Shown piece by piece: positions 16,603 to 24,609 of a stretch of 64,000 nt of DNA (its first letter is position 1; each line of letters opens with the position of its first letter). The stretch is from Acidobacteriota bacterium (GTDB lineage: Bacteria; Acidobacteriota; Vicinamibacteria; Vicinamibacterales; UBA2999): contig CANKJK010000004.1 in NCBI GenBank assembly GCA_947482665.1, positions 186,001 to 250,000 of the forward strand, read 5' to 3'. The notes below the pieces were generated by a model. That model had not been told where the DNA came from, did no database searches, and saw only the letters and a list, made by a program, of their open reading frames with translations. The position numbers and the translations under genes were made by a program.

Positions 16603-17274
16603 ATGGACTGGCAGGCCATCGGTCTGAGCGTGCGACTGGCCACGCTCGTCTGCGCCATCCTCCTCATCCTGGGGCTGCCGATCGCCTACTGGCTCACCTT
16701 CTCGCGGCGGCGCTGGACCTTCCTGGTCGAGTCCGTCGTGGCGTTGCCACTCGTGCTGCCGCCGACCGTGCTGGGCTTCTACGTCTTGATGGCCATCGGC
16801 GCACGAAGCCCGGTTGGCCGTGCGTGGGAGCACTGGACCGGCCACGGCCTCGCGTTCACATTTGAGGGGCTCGTGCTGGCCTCGATCCTCTACAGTCTGC
16901 CCTTCGCCGTGCAGCCCATCGCCGCGGCGTTCTCGCAGGTGGATGTCAGTCTCCTTGAGGCGTCAGCGCTGCTCGGCAGCTCCCGCTGGCGGACCTTCAC
17001 GCGGGTTCTGGCACCGCTCTCGCTTCAGGGCATCATCACCGGCGCCGTGCTCAGCTTCGCGCATACCCTCGGGGAATTCGGCGTCGTGCTGATGGTCGGC
17101 GGCAACCTCCCCGGCGTGACGCGCACGGTGTCCATCGCCATCTACGACCAGGTGCAGGGCTTTGACTACGCGGCGGCCAACGCCACCGCGCTTCTCCTGC
17201 TCGTGTTTTCTTTTGCGGTGCTGTCGGTCGTCTATGGGCTGACGCGCAAGCCCTGGTCCGTGACGCGTTCATGA
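16603..17274 (+). CDS. modB: molybdate ABC transporter permease ModB
   Basis: A 223-residue inner-membrane permease with five to six helices and the EAA loop LLEASALLGSSRWRTFTRVLAPLSLQGIITGAVLSFAHTLGEFGVVLMVGGN, which contacts the ModC ATPase. VVALPLVLPPTVLGFYVL is the usual ModB core helix. ATG 16603 is used because the track start at 16564 lies inside modA. The stop overlaps the modC start by 4 bases. Molybdate supply suits molybdopterin oxidoreductases, none of which are in the window. Confidence 0.95.
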   Translation: MDWQAIGLSVRLATLVCAILLILGLPIAYWLTFSRRRWTFLVESVVALPLVLPPTVLGFYVLMAIGARSPVGRAWEHWTGHGLAFTFEGLVLASILYSLPFAVQPIAAAFSQVDVSLLEASALLGSSRWRTFTRVLAPLSLQGIITGAVLSFAHTLGEFGVVLMVGGNLPGVTRTVSIAIYDQVQGFDYAAANATALLLLVFSFAVLSVVYGLTRKPWSVTRS

Positions 17275-18356
17275 CGACCTTGCGAGCGGTCATCCGGGCG
17301 AGGGTGTCGGCCGACTTCCTGCTCGACGTCGATCTGGCGGTCGAGCCAGGCATCACGATGCTGTTTGGCGCGTCCGGATCTGGCAAGACCACGGTGCTGC
17401 GCTGCCTCGCCGGACTTCGCACGCCCGAATCCGGGCGCATCACGATCGGCGACCGCGTGCTCTTTGCGGCCGACACGGGTGTGGACGTGCCGCCCCAGCA
17501 GCGGAACGTGGGCTATGTGTTTCAGCAGCTCGCCCTCTTCCCGCACCTCACCGTCGAACAGAACATCCACTACGGCCTGTCCGCACTCGATCAGGACACT
17601 CGGCGCGCCCGCTCCCGGGAGATTGCGGCGTCCTTCCGCATCGAGCCCCTGCTCCAGCGCCGGCCCGACCAGCTCTCCGGCGGGGAGCGTCAGCGCGCGG
17701 CGCTGGCCCGGTCACTGGTGACGAATCCGCAGGTGCTTCTGCTGGATGAGCCGCTCTCGGCGCTGGACCATGCGTCGCAGTCCCGGATCATCGAAGACCT
17801 TCGTAACTGGAACGCCGCACGGGGCATCCCGATCCTCTATGTCACCCACTCACACCGTGAGGTGTTCGCGCTCGGTGCCCGCGTGATCGTGCTGGAGCGC
17901 GGCACCGTTCTGGCCGACGGTCTTCCCGAGCACGTGCTCGAGGCGCCCGAGCAGGAGTCCCTTGCACGGTTGACCGGGCACGAGAACGTGCTCGATGCCG
18001 TTGTCGAGAGCATTCGGCCAGATGCCGCCACGATGCAGTGTCGCCTCTCGCGGAGCGACGTCGAGCTGGAGGTGCCCCGCGCGAAGGGCGAACCGGGCTC
18101 GTCCGTCCGCATTGCCATCCGTGCCGGCGACATTCTGCTGGCCACGGAGCCGCCGCGCGGGATCAGTGCCCGCAATGTGATCGCGGGCACGATCGGGGCG
18201 CTCCGACGCGAAGGCGCGACGGTAATTCTCCAGGTGGATACCGGTGTTCCCTTCGAGGTCCACGTGACGCCCGGAGCCAGCGAGTCGCTTGGGTTGGCCG
18301 TGGGGCGGCCCGTCTGGCTCGTCATCAAGACCCACTCCTGCCGAACAGTTGTGTAG
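17271..18356 (+). CDS. modC: molybdate ABC transporter ATPase ModC
   Basis: A 361-residue ATPase. Walker A GASGSGKTTVLRCLAG, Q-loop YVFQQLALFPHLTV, signature LSGGERQRAALARSL, Walker B LLLDEPLSALD and switch His in YVTHSHREVF are all present. After residue 230 comes a regulatory region, including a TOBE-like mop domain (SARNVIAGTIGALRREGATVILQVDTGVPFEVHVTPGASESLGL) that binds oxyanion. Domain order and length match ModC. ATGA overlap with modB indicates coupling. Confidence 0.95.
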   Translation: MTTLRAVIRARVSADFLLDVDLAVEPGITMLFGASGSGKTTVLRCLAGLRTPESGRITIGDRVLFAADTGVDVPPQQRNVGYVFQQLALFPHLTVEQNIHYGLSALDQDTRRARSREIAASFRIEPLLQRRPDQLSGGERQRAALARSLVTNPQVLLLDEPLSALDHASQSRIIEDLRNWNAARGIPILYVTHSHREVFALGARVIVLERGTVLADGLPEHVLEAPEQESLARLTGHENVLDAVVESIRPDAATMQCRLSRSDVELEVPRAKGEPGSSVRIAIRAGDILLATEPPRGISARNVIAGTIGALRREGATVILQVDTGVPFEVHVTPGASESLGLAVGRPVWLVIKTHSCRTVV

Positions 18357-18445
18357 CCTTCGCCGACGCGCGCAAGCCGGGCACACTGCGGCGTCTCGAT
18401 CGGGAAGGGCTCCCGACGGCCGGGTTACGATACAGTTCCAACGAC

Positions 18446-19264
18446 ATGAAGCACTGGTCTTGGCGTTCTGCGGTGTCGTGCGCGGTCGTGTCCGCGGCGG
18501 CTGGAGTGGTGCTGGTGGCCGGGCAGGCCAACGACCCGAGGCCCAAGCTGCCACCGTTCGTGGCAGGACCGCCCCCGGGGATGAAGAATCCCCCCAGGCC
18601 AGTGACGCCGCCGAAGGCGCCGTCGGGCGTTCGGACTCCGCCTCCCTCCGCGCCATCCCGCGTCGAGAAGCTGAGTGAGTCGACGCTGCGCATTGGCGCC
18701 ATCTACGTCGACCTCGCGAAGAAGGAAATGGTGGTCCCGGGCACCATCAATGACGTGATGGTGTTGGAGTTCCTGCTGAACACCAAGAGCGGCTACAAGA
18801 GCTACGAGAGCGCGATCGAGGCGGATTGCACCGCACTGGACTTCAACGTCGCGCTGGTCCTGATCGGCTTGGACGAAGAGCGGTCCAGTGCCCGCCCCCG
18901 CTTTCACTTTGACCCTGTCACCCCGCAGGGCGACGGCGTCGAGATGTCCGTCGCCTGGCGCACCGCCGCCGGTGAGCGTCGCGTCAAGATTGAGGAGCTG
19001 ATCTACAACGAGGGGAACAAGCAGACGCTCCCGGCCGGCCACTGGGTGTACACCGGACCGCGGTTCATGCCGAATTCCAAGGCGCTGATGGCCGACGTGG
19101 ACGGCGTCCTTGTCGGGTTCGTCCACACCCCGGCCACGCTCATCGAACGCGCCGAAGCCGTGCCGGGTCCCTACGGGAACGCCAAGCTCAACCCGACCCT
19201 TGGTCTCAATCCAGGTACCCCGGTGCTGGTGACCATCAAGGCGCTGCCCCCGGCCGCGCGCTGA
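18446..19264 (+). CDS. exported YdjY-domain protein
   Basis: A 272-residue protein with a signal peptide (SAVSCAVVSAAAGVVLVAGQ), a Pro-rich linker of about 45 residues (PPPGMKNPPRPVTPPKAPSG) and a YdjY-like domain. The domain shows VDLAKKEMVVPGTIND, LEFLLNTKSGYKSYESAIEADCTALDFNVALVLIGL and GHWVYTGPRF. YdjY domains occur beside redox and cytochrome genes, but their biochemical role is unknown. ATG 18446 is chosen because the track start at 18038 lies in modC. It lies four bases before the pentahaem gene, arguing for a common operon. Confidence 0.75.
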   Translation: MKHWSWRSAVSCAVVSAAAGVVLVAGQANDPRPKLPPFVAGPPPGMKNPPRPVTPPKAPSGVRTPPPSAPSRVEKLSESTLRIGAIYVDLAKKEMVVPGTINDVMVLEFLLNTKSGYKSYESAIEADCTALDFNVALVLIGLDEERSSARPRFHFDPVTPQGDGVEMSVAWRTAAGERRVKIEELIYNEGNKQTLPAGHWVYTGPRFMPNSKALMADVDGVLVGFVHTPATLIERAEAVPGPYGNAKLNPTLGLNPGTPVLVTIKALPPAAR

Positions 19265-19268
19265 GACG

Positions 19269-22034
19269 ATGCCCTCGGTCTCCATCCTCGTCGGGCTGGC
19301 ATTGCTGCTCAATGCCACGTACCTCGCGTCCTATTCGTCCGCCAGCGTCTTCCACTACGCCAACGTCGGCGCCCACGTGATGCTCGGGTTGCTCGCCCCG
19401 CTGACGCTCTGGTCGATCGCACGTCGTGCGGCGGGCCGGTGGGGTGTCTCGGGCGCGTTGGCGGCTGCGGCCCTCGGCGTCGCGATGGGTGCCGGGATCT
19501 ATCTCGCATGGGTTGGGGGCGGTCGTGCCCACGATCTCGCCCGCCACGTGCACGCCGGCGTGTCGGCAGCCGCGGCCGTGCTGGTTGCCGCCTGGGTGCT
19601 GATCCTCTCCGGGCGCCGCGCCGTAGGCGCCGTCTCGCGAGGAGCCGCCATGGCCACGGTGGCGCTTGTCGTCCTGGCAACGGCCGGTGCCGTCGTGGCG
19701 AGGGCCACGGTGCCGGGCCGGCAGGCGGCCTCCTTCCGCATCACGAATCCGGCGCTACCGCCTCTCACGATGGAGGAGGAAGGCGGCGGAGCCAGGTCCC
19801 CGTTCTTTCCATCCTCGGCGAAGACTTCTGTCGGTGGCGTCATGCCCGCGGACTTCTTCATGACGAGCAAGGAGTGCGGCCGCTGCCATCGCGAGATCTA
19901 CGAACAGTGGCAGTCCTCGACGCATCACTTCTCGTCATTCAACAACCAGTGGTACCGGAAGTCCATCGAGTACATGCAGGACGTCGCAGGCGTGCCGCCG
20001 TCGAAGTGGTGCGCCGGCTGCCACGACCACGCGATGTTCTTCAACGGCCGCTTCGACCGTCCCGTGAAGGAGCAGATCGAGACACCCGAGGCGCAGAACG
20101 GGCTCGGGTGCACGTCCTGTCATGCCATCGTGCACGTGGACGGCACCATGGGGCAGGGCGGATTCACGGTCGAGTATCCCGCGCTGCACGATCTGGCGAC
20201 GAGCTCCAATCCCGTGCTGATGAAGGCGCACGATGCGTTGCTGCACATGAGCCCCGCGCCGCACAGGCAGACCTTCCTGAAGCCCTTCCACACCGAGCAG
20301 CCGGCGCAGTTCTGCAGCGCCTGCCACAAGGTGCACCTCGACAAGCCCGTCAACAACTACCGGTGGTTCCGTGGGTTCAACGACTACGACAACTGGCAGG
20401 CGTCAGCCGTGTCGGGTGAGGGCGCGCGATCTTTCTACTACCCGCCGAAGCCGCAGACGTGCAGCGACTGCCACATGCCGTGGGTGCCCTCGCAGGATCC
20501 CGCGGCACGGAATGGACGGGTCCGGTCACATCGATTCATCGCCGCGAACACCGCGCTGCCCTACGTCAACGGCGACGCCGAGCAACTCCGCCTGACGCAG
20601 GAGTTCCTCAAGGCCGGCCAGATCTCGGTGGACGTCTTCGGGCTGGCGCGCGTCGAGGAAACGCAGCAGGCCTGGGGTGGTAATGGGAGGGACGGCGAGC
20701 CGCGCCTCTCCAGCACGTTCGCCGTCGGCGAAGAAGGCGGGGATTCTGCCGTCGGTGCGGCGGGCCTGGCGCCAGTGGAAGTCGTCGGTCCGCTCGGGAC
20801 GGTGGACGCCTCGGTGCGGCGTGGAGATTCGGTGCGCGTGGAAGTGGTCGTTCGCACCCGGAAGGTGGGCCACTTCTTCCCGGGCGGCACTGTGGACGCG
20901 TTCGAGGTCTGGGTTGAGTTCGAGGCCGTCGATGACCACGGCCGTGTGCTCCTTCACAGCGGCGACGTGGCGGACGGCGGCAGCGGGCCGGTGGATCCGG
21001 GGGCGCATCTCTATCGCAGCCTCCAACTCGATGGCCACGGAAACCCCATCAGCAAGCGCAATGCGTGGTCGACGCGGTCTGTGGCCTACGTTCGCCTGAT
21101 CGGACCAGGGTCCGCGGATACCGTGCACTACCGCATGCGCGTGCCGCCCGACGCGGGCCACACGATTACCCTTCGCGCGAAGGTCAAGCACCGGAAGTTC
21201 GCCTGGTGGAATACCCAGTGGGCCTACGCCGGCGTCCGCGCACCAGGCACTCCGGCGGCCACGCGCGACCACGATGACGGCCAGTGGGTCTTCACCGGGG
21301 ATACGTCGAAGGTGTCCGGTCCGATGAAGCGGATACCCGCGCTGCCCATCACGGTGATGGCGACGGCGCAGGCCACCGTGTCCGTGCTGCCGAAGGGCGC
21401 GCCGCTGACCTCTCCTCGACGTCTGGATCCGTCGGTCCGTGAACGGTGGAATGACTACGGGATTGGCCTGCTCCAGCAGGGCGATCTGAAGAACGCCGAA
21501 GCGGCCTTCCTCAACGTCATGGCATCCGAACCCGGATACGCGGATGGTCCGCTGAACGTCGCGCGCGTCCGCCTGCAGGAGGGTGATCTCGAGGGCGCGG
21601 AGCTCATGCTGCGGAAATCCCTCACCATCAACGGAAGCCTTGCCCGCACGCACTACTTCCTCGGGACGGCGCTCAAGGGACTCGGCCGCTACGACGAGGC
21701 CATCACGCATTACGAGCAGACGGTGGCGCAGTATCCGAAGGATCGCGTGGCGCTCAATCAGCTCGGGCGCGTCCTGTTCCTGCAGCGGAAGTTCGAGCCG
21801 GCTATCGCCGTGTTCCGTCGGGTGCTGGCCATCGATCCCGAGGATTTGCAGGCGCACTACAACCTGATGCTGTGCTACCAGGGCACCGGGCAGGACGACA
21901 TGGCTGCGAAGGAGGAGACCCTCTATCTGCGCTTCAAGGCGGATGAAGGGTCGCAGGCCATTGCGGGCGACTTCTCCCGTACCTCGCCAGAAGACAACAA
22001 CGAACGCCAGAACATCCACGAGCACGGGAAGTAG
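19269..22034 (+). CDS. membrane-anchored pentahaem cytochrome c with C-terminal TPR repeats
   Basis: A 921-residue protein. The N-terminal 155 residues hold four hydrophobic helices with His residues (SASVFHYANVGAHVML; RAHDLARHVHAGVSAAAAVL) that could bind b haem. The extracytoplasmic part has five CxxCH sites starting at Cys203, 248, 281, 349 and 398, a layout like cytochrome c-554-type multihaem proteins. A beta-rich region follows (about 500-690), then about five TPRs (residues 720-890) such as RWNDYGIGLLQQGDLKNAEAAF and ALNQLGRVLFLQRKFEPAIAVFRR. It probably moves electrons across the membrane while the TPRs bind a partner, perhaps the CRTAC1 protein encoded two bases downstream (inference). 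Confidence 0.8.
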   Translation: MPSVSILVGLALLLNATYLASYSSASVFHYANVGAHVMLGLLAPLTLWSIARRAAGRWGVSGALAAAALGVAMGAGIYLAWVGGGRAHDLARHVHAGVSAAAAVLVAAWVLILSGRRAVGAVSRGAAMATVALVVLATAGAVVARATVPGRQAASFRITNPALPPLTMEEEGGGARSPFFPSSAKTSVGGVMPADFFMTSKECGRCHREIYEQWQSSTHHFSSFNNQWYRKSIEYMQDVAGVPPSKWCAGCHDHAMFFNGRFDRPVKEQIETPEAQNGLGCTSCHAIVHVDGTMGQGGFTVEYPALHDLATSSNPVLMKAHDALLHMSPAPHRQTFLKPFHTEQPAQFCSACHKVHLDKPVNNYRWFRGFNDYDNWQASAVSGEGARSFYYPPKPQTCSDCHMPWVPSQDPAARNGRVRSHRFIAANTALPYVNGDAEQLRLTQEFLKAGQISVDVFGLARVEETQQAWGGNGRDGEPRLSSTFAVGEEGGDSAVGAAGLAPVEVVGPLGTVDASVRRGDSVRVEVVVRTRKVGHFFPGGTVDAFEVWVEFEAVDDHGRVLLHSGDVADGGSGPVDPGAHLYRSLQLDGHGNPISKRNAWSTRSVAYVRLIGPGSADTVHYRMRVPPDAGHTITLRAKVKHRKFAWWNTQWAYAGVRAPGTPAATRDHDDGQWVFTGDTSKVSGPMKRIPALPITVMATAQATVSVLPKGAPLTSPRRLDPSVRERWNDYGIGLLQQGDLKNAEAAFLNVMASEPGYADGPLNVARVRLQEGDLEGAELMLRKSLTINGSLARTHYFLGTALKGLGRYDEAITHYEQTVAQYPKDRVALNQLGRVLFLQRKFEPAIAVFRRVLAIDPEDLQAHYNLMLCYQGTGQDDMAAKEETLYLRFKADEGSQAIAGDFSRTSPEDNNERQNIHEHGK

Positions 22035-22036
22035 TC

Positions 22037-23731
22037 GTGACACGCCGGCGCATCCTTGTTCCCCTGGTCACCCTCCTGCTGTGGAGCGCGTTGGGGCTGC
22101 GTCCGGAAACCGCCGGGCCGGTCACCTTCAAGGACATCACGGCGTCGGCCGGCATCCGTTTCACCCAGAACAACGGGGCGTTCGGCGCGAAGTATCTGCC
22201 CGAGCAGCTCGGGTCCGGCGCGCTCTTTCTCGACTTCGACGGCGACGGCTGGCAGGACCTGCTTTTCGTCAACGCCACCAACTTCCCGGGACGCCAGGGC
22301 CCACGGTCACGCGCGGCGTTGTACCGGAACCAGGGGAACGGCACGTTCAAGGACGTGACGGTCGGCTCCGGGTTGGATGTCCCGCTCTACGGCGTCGGGG
22401 GCGTCGTGGGTGACTACGACAACGACGGGAAGCCCGACGTCTATCTGACCGCGTGGGGCGGCGGGCGCCTCTTCCGGAACGCCGGTGGCGGCAAGTTCGT
22501 GGACGTGTCGCAGGCCGCTGGCGTTGTCGACCGAGGCTGGTCCACCGGTGCGCTCTGGGTGGACTACGACAAGGACGGCCGGCTCGATCTCTTTGTCAGT
22601 CACTACGTGGAATGGGACGTGAAGTCGAACGTGCCCTGCACGAACAACGGGACGAAGCGCAACTTCTGCGGCCCCTCACCCTACCGGCCCACGGCTCCGC
22701 TGTTGTTCCACAACACGGGCAACGGTGTGTTCCACAACGTGACGCAGAAGGCCGGGCTGGCGGCGCCGCTGTCGTCGGGCCTCGGTGTGGCCATGCTGGA
22801 TTTCGATGGCGACGGCTGGATGGATGTCTTCGTCGCCAACGACCTGCGGCCGAATCAGTTGTTCCGGAATCGTGGCGACGGCACGTTCGTCGACGCGGCG
22901 CGTCGGGCGGGTGTGGCCGTGTCCGAGGCGGGCGCTGCGCGCGCCGGCATGGGCGTGGACGCGGCCGACTACGATGGCTCGGGTTGGCCCAGCCTCGTCG
23001 TCGGCAATTTCTCCCACGAGATGCTGTCCCTCTATCGCAACGGTGGGCGAGGACTCTTCATCGATGAAGCGCCGCGGTCGGAGGTCGGGCGCGCCTCGCT
23101 CCTCTCGCTCACGTTCGGCTGCTTCTTCTTCGATTACGACCTGGATGGCTGGCCCGACATTCTCTCCGCGAACGGGCACATCGACGAGTTCGTCGCGGAC
23201 TACGACGCGAAGGTGCCCTATCGCCAGCCCCCTCACCTGTTCCGCAACACCGAGGGTAAGGGATTCCAGGAGGTCCTCAAGAACGTGGGGGCCGACCTGG
23301 CGCTGCCGATTGTCGGCCGCGGCGTGGCCTACGCGGACATCGACAACGATGGCGACCTCGACATCGTCCTCACGCAAAGCGGCGGTCCGGCGCGGCTTCT
23401 CCGGAACGACGGGGGCAATGCGAATCACGCCATCCGCGTGGAACTGGTCGGCTCGGCGTCCAACCGCGCGGCCATTGGTGCCCGCATCGACATCGAGATG
23501 GCTAACGGCCGCAAGTCCTGGAGCACGGTCAAGTCCGGCTCGTCCTTCGCGTCCCAGAGCCAGCTGGGTGTGACCTTCGGCCTCGGAGCCGAATCTGGCG
23601 TCAAGGGGCTGAAGGTCCGGTGGCCGTCGGGCCAGGTGACGACCCTTGGCCCCGTGCCCGCCGGACAGATCGTTCAGGTGACGGAAGGCAAGGGGCTCAC
23701 CGCCTCCATGCCCTTCACGCGTCCCCGCTGA
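22037..23731 (+). CDS. CRTAC1-type secreted protein (FG-GAP repeats plus ASPIC/UnbV)
   Basis: A 564-residue exported protein starting at GTG 22037, two bases after the pentahaem stop. After a short signal (RILVPLVTLLLWSALGL) come FG-GAP blades with DxDxDG loops: FLDFDGDGWQDLLFVN, VGDYDNDGKPDVYL, WVDYDKDGRLDLFV, MLDFDGDGWMDVFVAN and DIDNDGDLDIVL. The C-terminal ASPIC/UnbV domain includes RNDGGNANHAIRVELVGSASNRAAIGARIDI and the ending VRWPSGQVTTLGPVPAGQIVQV. It has the NGTKRNFCGPSPY insert typical of bacterial CRTAC1 proteins. Likely periplasmic or surface calcium-binding propeller; no reaction known. Confidence 0.85.
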   Translation: MTRRRILVPLVTLLLWSALGLRPETAGPVTFKDITASAGIRFTQNNGAFGAKYLPEQLGSGALFLDFDGDGWQDLLFVNATNFPGRQGPRSRAALYRNQGNGTFKDVTVGSGLDVPLYGVGGVVGDYDNDGKPDVYLTAWGGGRLFRNAGGGKFVDVSQAAGVVDRGWSTGALWVDYDKDGRLDLFVSHYVEWDVKSNVPCTNNGTKRNFCGPSPYRPTAPLLFHNTGNGVFHNVTQKAGLAAPLSSGLGVAMLDFDGDGWMDVFVANDLRPNQLFRNRGDGTFVDAARRAGVAVSEAGAARAGMGVDAADYDGSGWPSLVVGNFSHEMLSLYRNGGRGLFIDEAPRSEVGRASLLSLTFGCFFFDYDLDGWPDILSANGHIDEFVADYDAKVPYRQPPHLFRNTEGKGFQEVLKNVGADLALPIVGRGVAYADIDNDGDLDIVLTQSGGPARLLRNDGGNANHAIRVELVGSASNRAAIGARIDIEMANGRKSWSTVKSGSSFASQSQLGVTFGLGAESGVKGLKVRWPSGQVTTLGPVPAGQIVQVTEGKGLTASMPFTRPR

Positions 23732-23773
23732 CGTCGGCAGGTCGCCCGGCACGGTGGGTTAGAATGCCCTGTC

Positions 23774-24604
23774 ATGCCGTCTTCCGTCCGCTCACGTACG
23801 TTTCTGCGAGGTGCCTGCACGGCCGCCGCGCTGTTGCTGCTCGTCGCGCTCTTCGTGCCGCATCTCGCAGCCGGCGGGGGACAGGGTGACGATCTGCGTC
23901 GCCGGATGGACGCCCTCGAGGCAGGCCAGAAGGAGATCCTGAAGCAGCTGCAGGAGTTGAAGGCGCTGGTGCAGCAGCGCCCGGCCGCGCCCACCGGCCA
24001 GCCCTCGGCCGTGCCTCCGCCGCCTGCACTGCCGTCCCAGCCGGTGTCGCTCGTCGGCGCCGCGACGCGAGGAAGCGCCAGCGCCAAGCTCACGATGGTC
24101 GAATTCTCCGACTTCCAGTGCCCGTTCTGTGGCCGGTACGCGCGCGAGACCTTCGACCAGATCAACCGCGAATACATCGCCACCGGCAAGGTGCGCTACT
24201 TCTTCCGCCATTACCCGTTGGAGCGGCTCCATCCCAATGCGTTCAAGGCCGCGCAGGCAGCCGAATGCGCCCTGCAGCAGGGCAAGTTCTGGGAGTTGCA
24301 TGATCGGCTGTTCACCAATCAGCAGGCGCTCGCCGATACCGACCTCCTGAACCACGCGAAGGCCGTCGGGATGAACCCCGGCAAGTTCCAGCAATGCGTC
24401 GTGCAGCCGACGGTGACCGCGAAGATCCGGCAGGACATGGACGACGGCGCCCGCGCCGGCATTACCGGGACTCCGTATTTCTTCCTGGGAGTCATCGAGA
24501 AAGACGGCCGGCTGAAGGTGCTCAAGAAGGTCACGGGGGCGGCACCGTTCGCGTCGTTCAAGGGCCTGATCGACGGGCTGCTGGCTTCGCCCGAACTGAA
24601 GTAG
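23774..24604 (+). CDS. exported DsbA-family thiol-disulfide protein with N-terminal coiled coil
   Basis: A 276-residue protein: signal anchor (FLRGACTAAALLLLVALFVPHLAAGG), a coiled coil (DDLRRRMDALEAGQKEILKQLQELKALVQQRP) and a Pro-rich linker. Then comes a DsbA-like thioredoxin domain with active site Cys116-Pro-Phe-Cys119 (FSDFQCPFCGRYARETF) and cis-Pro segment GITGTPYFFLG. It is likely a periplasmic oxidase, isomerase or reductase of cysteines. The coiled coil suggests a dimer, as in DsbC/ScsC-like proteins. Its neighbours need disulfide or haem-thiol handling (multihaem protein, Cys-rich Sel1 protein), so they are plausible clients. Confidence 0.88.
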   Translation: MPSSVRSRTFLRGACTAAALLLLVALFVPHLAAGGGQGDDLRRRMDALEAGQKEILKQLQELKALVQQRPAAPTGQPSAVPPPPALPSQPVSLVGAATRGSASAKLTMVEFSDFQCPFCGRYARETFDQINREYIATGKVRYFFRHYPLERLHPNAFKAAQAAECALQQGKFWELHDRLFTNQQALADTDLLNHAKAVGMNPGKFQQCVVQPTVTAKIRQDMDDGARAGITGTPYFFLGVIEKDGRLKVLKKVTGAAPFASFKGLIDGLLASPELK

Positions 24605-24609
24605 GCGTC

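Noticed and set aside
20526-22043. 505-aa minus-strand ORF opposite the pentahaem-TPR gene
   Set aside because: Antisense shadow; the plus frame contains CxxCH and TPR motifs with normal codon use.
22676-23752. 358-aa minus-strand ORF
   Set aside because: Antisense of FG-GAP coding sequence; no family resemblance.
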